NCBI GenBank assembly: GCA_943325255.2
Contig: CALPOS020000111.1
Span: 1-6,828 of the forward strand
Source: Sphingobacterium thalpophilum
Lineage (GTDB): Bacteria; Bacteroidota; Bacteroidia; Flavobacteriales; Flavobacteriaceae
DNA: 6,828 bases
Direction of reading: 5' to 3'
Of this stretch, positions 4,462 through 6,828 are shown piece by piece. The notes under the pieces are model-generated. The model saw nothing but the letters and a program-made list of their open reading frames with translations, was not told the origin of the DNA and did not search any database. A program made the position numbers and the translations under genes. Position 1 is the stretch's first letter; the number at the start of each line of letters is the position of its first letter.

Positions 4462-6330
4462 ATGAATAATTACTATAACTTACTTAGAATTCTACTCAAA
4501 AGAATTGGTGTTGTTTTTATCATATACCAGATTTGTAGAATAGCTTTCATCATTTTCAATAGAAGTTATTTCCCAAACGTGACCACGTCGGTCTTTTGGG
4601 GAGGAATTATTTATGACCTTTCTGCCATCAGTTTCATTAATTTGTTTTTCATTGTACTGCATTTAATTCCAGGCAATTTTAAGTACAGAAAAAATTACCA
4701 AAAAAGGCTAAAAATAGCGTTCCTCGTTGTTAATCTGATCTTTATTGCGACGAATTTTATTGACTTCGAATATTACAAATTTACAGGAAGAAGAAGTTCA
4801 TTTGGATTGATTACCGCTAAAGGAATGGAGAATGAAATTGGAGGACTAATACCAATTTTCTTTATAAAATATTGGTACTTGCCTATCAGTTTTGTTCTAT
4901 TGTCTATAGTTATTTGGAAAGCACTTTCGAATCCTAAGATTGTAACATCAATTGAACGAATTACGAAAAAAGAACTACTGCAACAAACCGGAATCTTAGT
5001 GATTGCACTAATAGTAGGTTTGTTGTTTGCAAGAGGTGGCGTTAGTGACAAGCCTATCCGAATTGTTGATGCGATTAATTACTCAAACATAGGAAACACC
5101 GCCGCGGTGCTCAATACGCCTTATTGTATTCTAAAAACTATTAAAGACAAGGAAGCACTCGTTGATCCTAAATTTTATACAGAGGATGAATTGAAGACCA
5201 TATTTAATCCTGTTGTAATTACAAACCCGAAGGAATCGCAAACAAATAAAAACCTCGTTATCATTATTCTTGAAAGTTTTGGAGACGAAAATATACACGT
5301 AGGATACTCCCCTTTTTTGGATTCATTAATGACAAAATCATATTACTTCAAAAATGGTTTTTCCAATGGTCGCGTATCCATTGATGCGGTTCCTTCCACA
5401 ATGTCAAGTATTCCAAGTTTAATGAATACACCGCTTATATCTTCTGCATATTCACTCAATGATGTATATGGCTTACCTAAAATCTTGAAGAAGCACGGCT
5501 ACAATACTTCATTCTTTCACGGTGCCTTCAACGGTAGTCAGAATTTCGACCAATATTGCAAAGTTGCCGGATTCGAACTATATTTTGGGAAAAACGAATA
5601 TGTTGGTGAAGAATCATTCGACGGTACATGGGGTGTGTTTGACGAAGAATTCTTGAGTTTTTTTTGCGACAAAGTAAGTACATTTAAAACTCCATTCTTT
5701 ACGTCAATTTTTACGATATCTTCACATATGCCTTACACCATTCCCGAAAAACACCAAGGAAAATTTCCTAAAGGAACAACTGAAATTCATGAAAGCATAG
5801 GTTACACAGATTATGCCTTAAGACAATTTTTTAGAAAGGCAAAGCGTCAAGCTTGGTATAAAAATACTTTGTTTGTTTTTACCGCAGACCATACCTCGTC
5901 TTGCAGAAAAGGACAATACCTAACAAACGTGGGGAAATTTAAGATTCCGATATTCTTTTTCGATCCTTCGAACCCTAAATTAGTAGGTATATCTGCCAAA
6001 AATTTCCAGCAAATCGATATATTGCCGAGTGTTTTGGATTATCTCAAAATCAAAGACACTTTTATTACTTTCGGAAAACCGTACACCTCTGATAAGGATT
6101 TTGTTGTGTCCTACGTCGATAATTTATATAATTGCATCTTAGGTGATTATTATTTGGCATTTGATGGACAAAAATCTGTTGGTTTATACAAATTTAAACA
6201 GGATCTTTTTTTGATGAATAATCTATTAGTTCAGGAAAAAACTAGAAGAAATGAAATGGAGAAATTTATTAAAGCTTATATCCAGTCCTTTAATAGAAGA
6301 GTAATCGAAAACGATTTAACAATACAATAA
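4462..6330 (+). CDS. LTA synthase family membrane protein (sulfatase-fold phospho-transferase, OpgB/MdoB-like)
   Basis: This 622-residue inner-membrane protein has five predicted helices (about 12-32, 44-69, 84-100, 130-152, 176-190) followed by a large periplasmic alkaline phosphatase/sulfatase-fold domain (about 262-560). This matches the architecture and length of S. aureus LtaS (646 aa). Metal and catalytic positions can be matched: E271 in VIIILESFGDEN, a likely nucleophile S306 in NGRVSIDAVPS, H422 in SSHMPY, and D476/H477 in TADHTS. Family members take phosphoglycerol or phosphoethanolamine from a membrane phospholipid and put it on LTA, osmoregulated glucans or lipid/glycan acceptors. 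Diderm Bacteroidetes lack classical LTA, so the acceptor here is unknown. The C-terminal helix (about 595-622, KAYIQSFNRRVIENDLTI) resembles that of other Bacteroidetes members as I recall them. A glycosyltransferase gene starts only 8 bases after the stop, suggesting a joint role in surface glycan or LPS modification. Codon use looks richer in AGA and ATA than in dapD (impression by eye). Confidence 0.88.
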   Translation: MNNYYNLLRILLKRIGVVFIIYQICRIAFIIFNRSYFPNVTTSVFWGGIIYDLSAISFINLFFIVLHLIPGNFKYRKNYQKRLKIAFLVVNLIFIATNFIDFEYYKFTGRRSSFGLITAKGMENEIGGLIPIFFIKYWYLPISFVLLSIVIWKALSNPKIVTSIERITKKELLQQTGILVIALIVGLLFARGGVSDKPIRIVDAINYSNIGNTAAVLNTPYCILKTIKDKEALVDPKFYTEDELKTIFNPVVITNPKESQTNKNLVIIILESFGDENIHVGYSPFLDSLMTKSYYFKNGFSNGRVSIDAVPSTMSSIPSLMNTPLISSAYSLNDVYGLPKILKKHGYNTSFFHGAFNGSQNFDQYCKVAGFELYFGKNEYVGEESFDGTWGVFDEEFLSFFCDKVSTFKTPFFTSIFTISSHMPYTIPEKHQGKFPKGTTEIHESIGYTDYALRQFFRKAKRQAWYKNTLFVFTADHTSSCRKGQYLTNVGKFKIPIFFFDPSNPKLVGISAKNFQQIDILPSVLDYLKIKDTFITFGKPYTSDKDFVVSYVDNLYNCILGDYYLAFDGQKSVGLYKFKQDLFLMNNLLVQEKTRRNEMEKFIKAYIQSFNRRVIENDLTIQ

Positions 6331-6338
6331 AGTATTCT

Positions 6339-6828
6339 ATGAAGATTTTGATTATTCAACAAAAGATGATTGGTGATGTATTGATAAGTAGTATTCTATG
6401 CAATAACCTCAAGAAAGCATATCCTAATGCACAAGTTGATTACCTGGTGTATGAATCAACTGTGGGAGTTTTACAAGGAAATCCAAACATTGATAATATT
6501 ATTTTATTCAAGGAAAAACATCGATCTAGCAGCATCGAGTTTCTTAAGATTGCCTATAAAATAAGACAAGAAAAATACGATTTGGTAATTGATGCTTATT
6601 CAAAACTAGAAAGTTGGTTGATTGTGTTGCTAAGTAATGCAAAAAGAAGAATTTCTTATCGAAAGCCCGGACGAAATTTCTTATACACTGACAAACTTCC
6701 ATTCACTTCCTATCCAAAAACCAACTTAGGACTAGCAATAGAAAGAAGATTATCATTGCTTAAACCTTTAAATTTAGAGATTGAAATAGAATCCAAACCC
6801 ATCTTGTATGTTTCTGAAGAGGAAAAGC
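6339..6828 (+). CDS. Glycosyltransferase family 9 (heptosyltransferase-like), N-terminal part, cut by window end
   Basis: An open frame runs from the ATG at 6339 to the window edge without a stop (163 codons plus one base). It starts MKILIIQQKMIGDVLISSIL, the typical N-terminus of GT9 enzymes of the WaaC/WaaF/WaaQ group: a first beta strand, then the GD turn (G12, D13) and a helix that packs near the acceptor site. Family-like segments continue: LKKAYPNAQVDYLVYES (24-40), GNPNIDNIILF (47-57) and KYDLVIDAYSKLES (79-92). Only the N-terminal Rossmann-like domain is in view; the donor-binding C-terminal half, needed to judge activity, lies outside. GT9 enzymes add heptose or other sugars to the LPS core from ADP-sugar donors at the cytoplasmic face of the inner membrane; the exact sugar cannot be told. 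The start lies 8 bases after the LTA-synthase-family stop, so the two are very likely co-transcribed and perhaps translationally coupled. Confidence 0.9.
   Translation, partial: MKILIIQQKMIGDVLISSILCNNLKKAYPNAQVDYLVYESTVGVLQGNPNIDNIILFKEKHRSSSIEFLKIAYKIRQEKYDLVIDAYSKLESWLIVLLSNAKRRISYRKPGRNFLYTDKLPFTSYPKTNLGLAIERRLSLLKPLNLEIEIESKPILYVSEEEK

Noticed and set aside
4773..5051. Minus-strand open frame of 92 codons
   Set aside because: It lies wholly within the membrane-helix part of the LTA-synthase-family gene and looks like an antisense shadow.

Overview
The window looks like chromosomal DNA of a Flavobacteriaceae member, probably Flavobacterium or a close relative. The evidence is the AT-rich composition, the Bacteroidetes-type -7 promoter boxes (TAnnTTTG), A-rich rather than Shine-Dalgarno leaders, a DUF5606 protein (a family I know from Bacteroidetes), and protein sequences that read like flavobacterial MazG, Def, RuvX and DapD. 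This rests on recognition by eye; no database search was run.

Left part (1-2983). The 3' end of a Crp/Fnr-type regulator enters from the left on the + strand. It meets a minus-strand block that reads, in transcription order, ruvX, def, DUF5606 gene, mazG. These are housekeeping genes: RNA or Holliday-junction processing, N-terminal deformylation, an uncharacterised Bacteroidetes protein, and NTP house-cleaning. Candidate promoter boxes lie upstream of ruvX and def. A hairpin followed by a T-rich tail sits after the DUF5606 gene and separates it from mazG. The def/DUF5606 gap holds a degenerate array with an 8-base period.

Middle (2984-3616). This is an AT-rich divergent region containing one small gene for a secreted protein I do not recognise. 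A short GC-richer patch lies upstream of it, and a well-formed promoter box for dapD lies downstream.

Right part (3617-6828). Three + strand genes are closely spaced: dapD (lysine/diaminopimelate pathway), a five-helix membrane sulfatase-fold enzyme of the LTA-synthase/OpgB type, and the start of a family 9 (heptosyltransferase-like) glycosyltransferase cut by the window edge. Gaps of 29 and 8 bases suggest one transcript. Together they point to envelope building: a peptidoglycan precursor from dapD, and modification of a surface glycan or lipid by the other two.

Most of the window is ordinary core genome, and I see no clear new defence, mobile or RNA system. The items most worth a second look are the envelope enzyme pair with unknown substrate, the small secreted orphan, and the 8-base repeat array.
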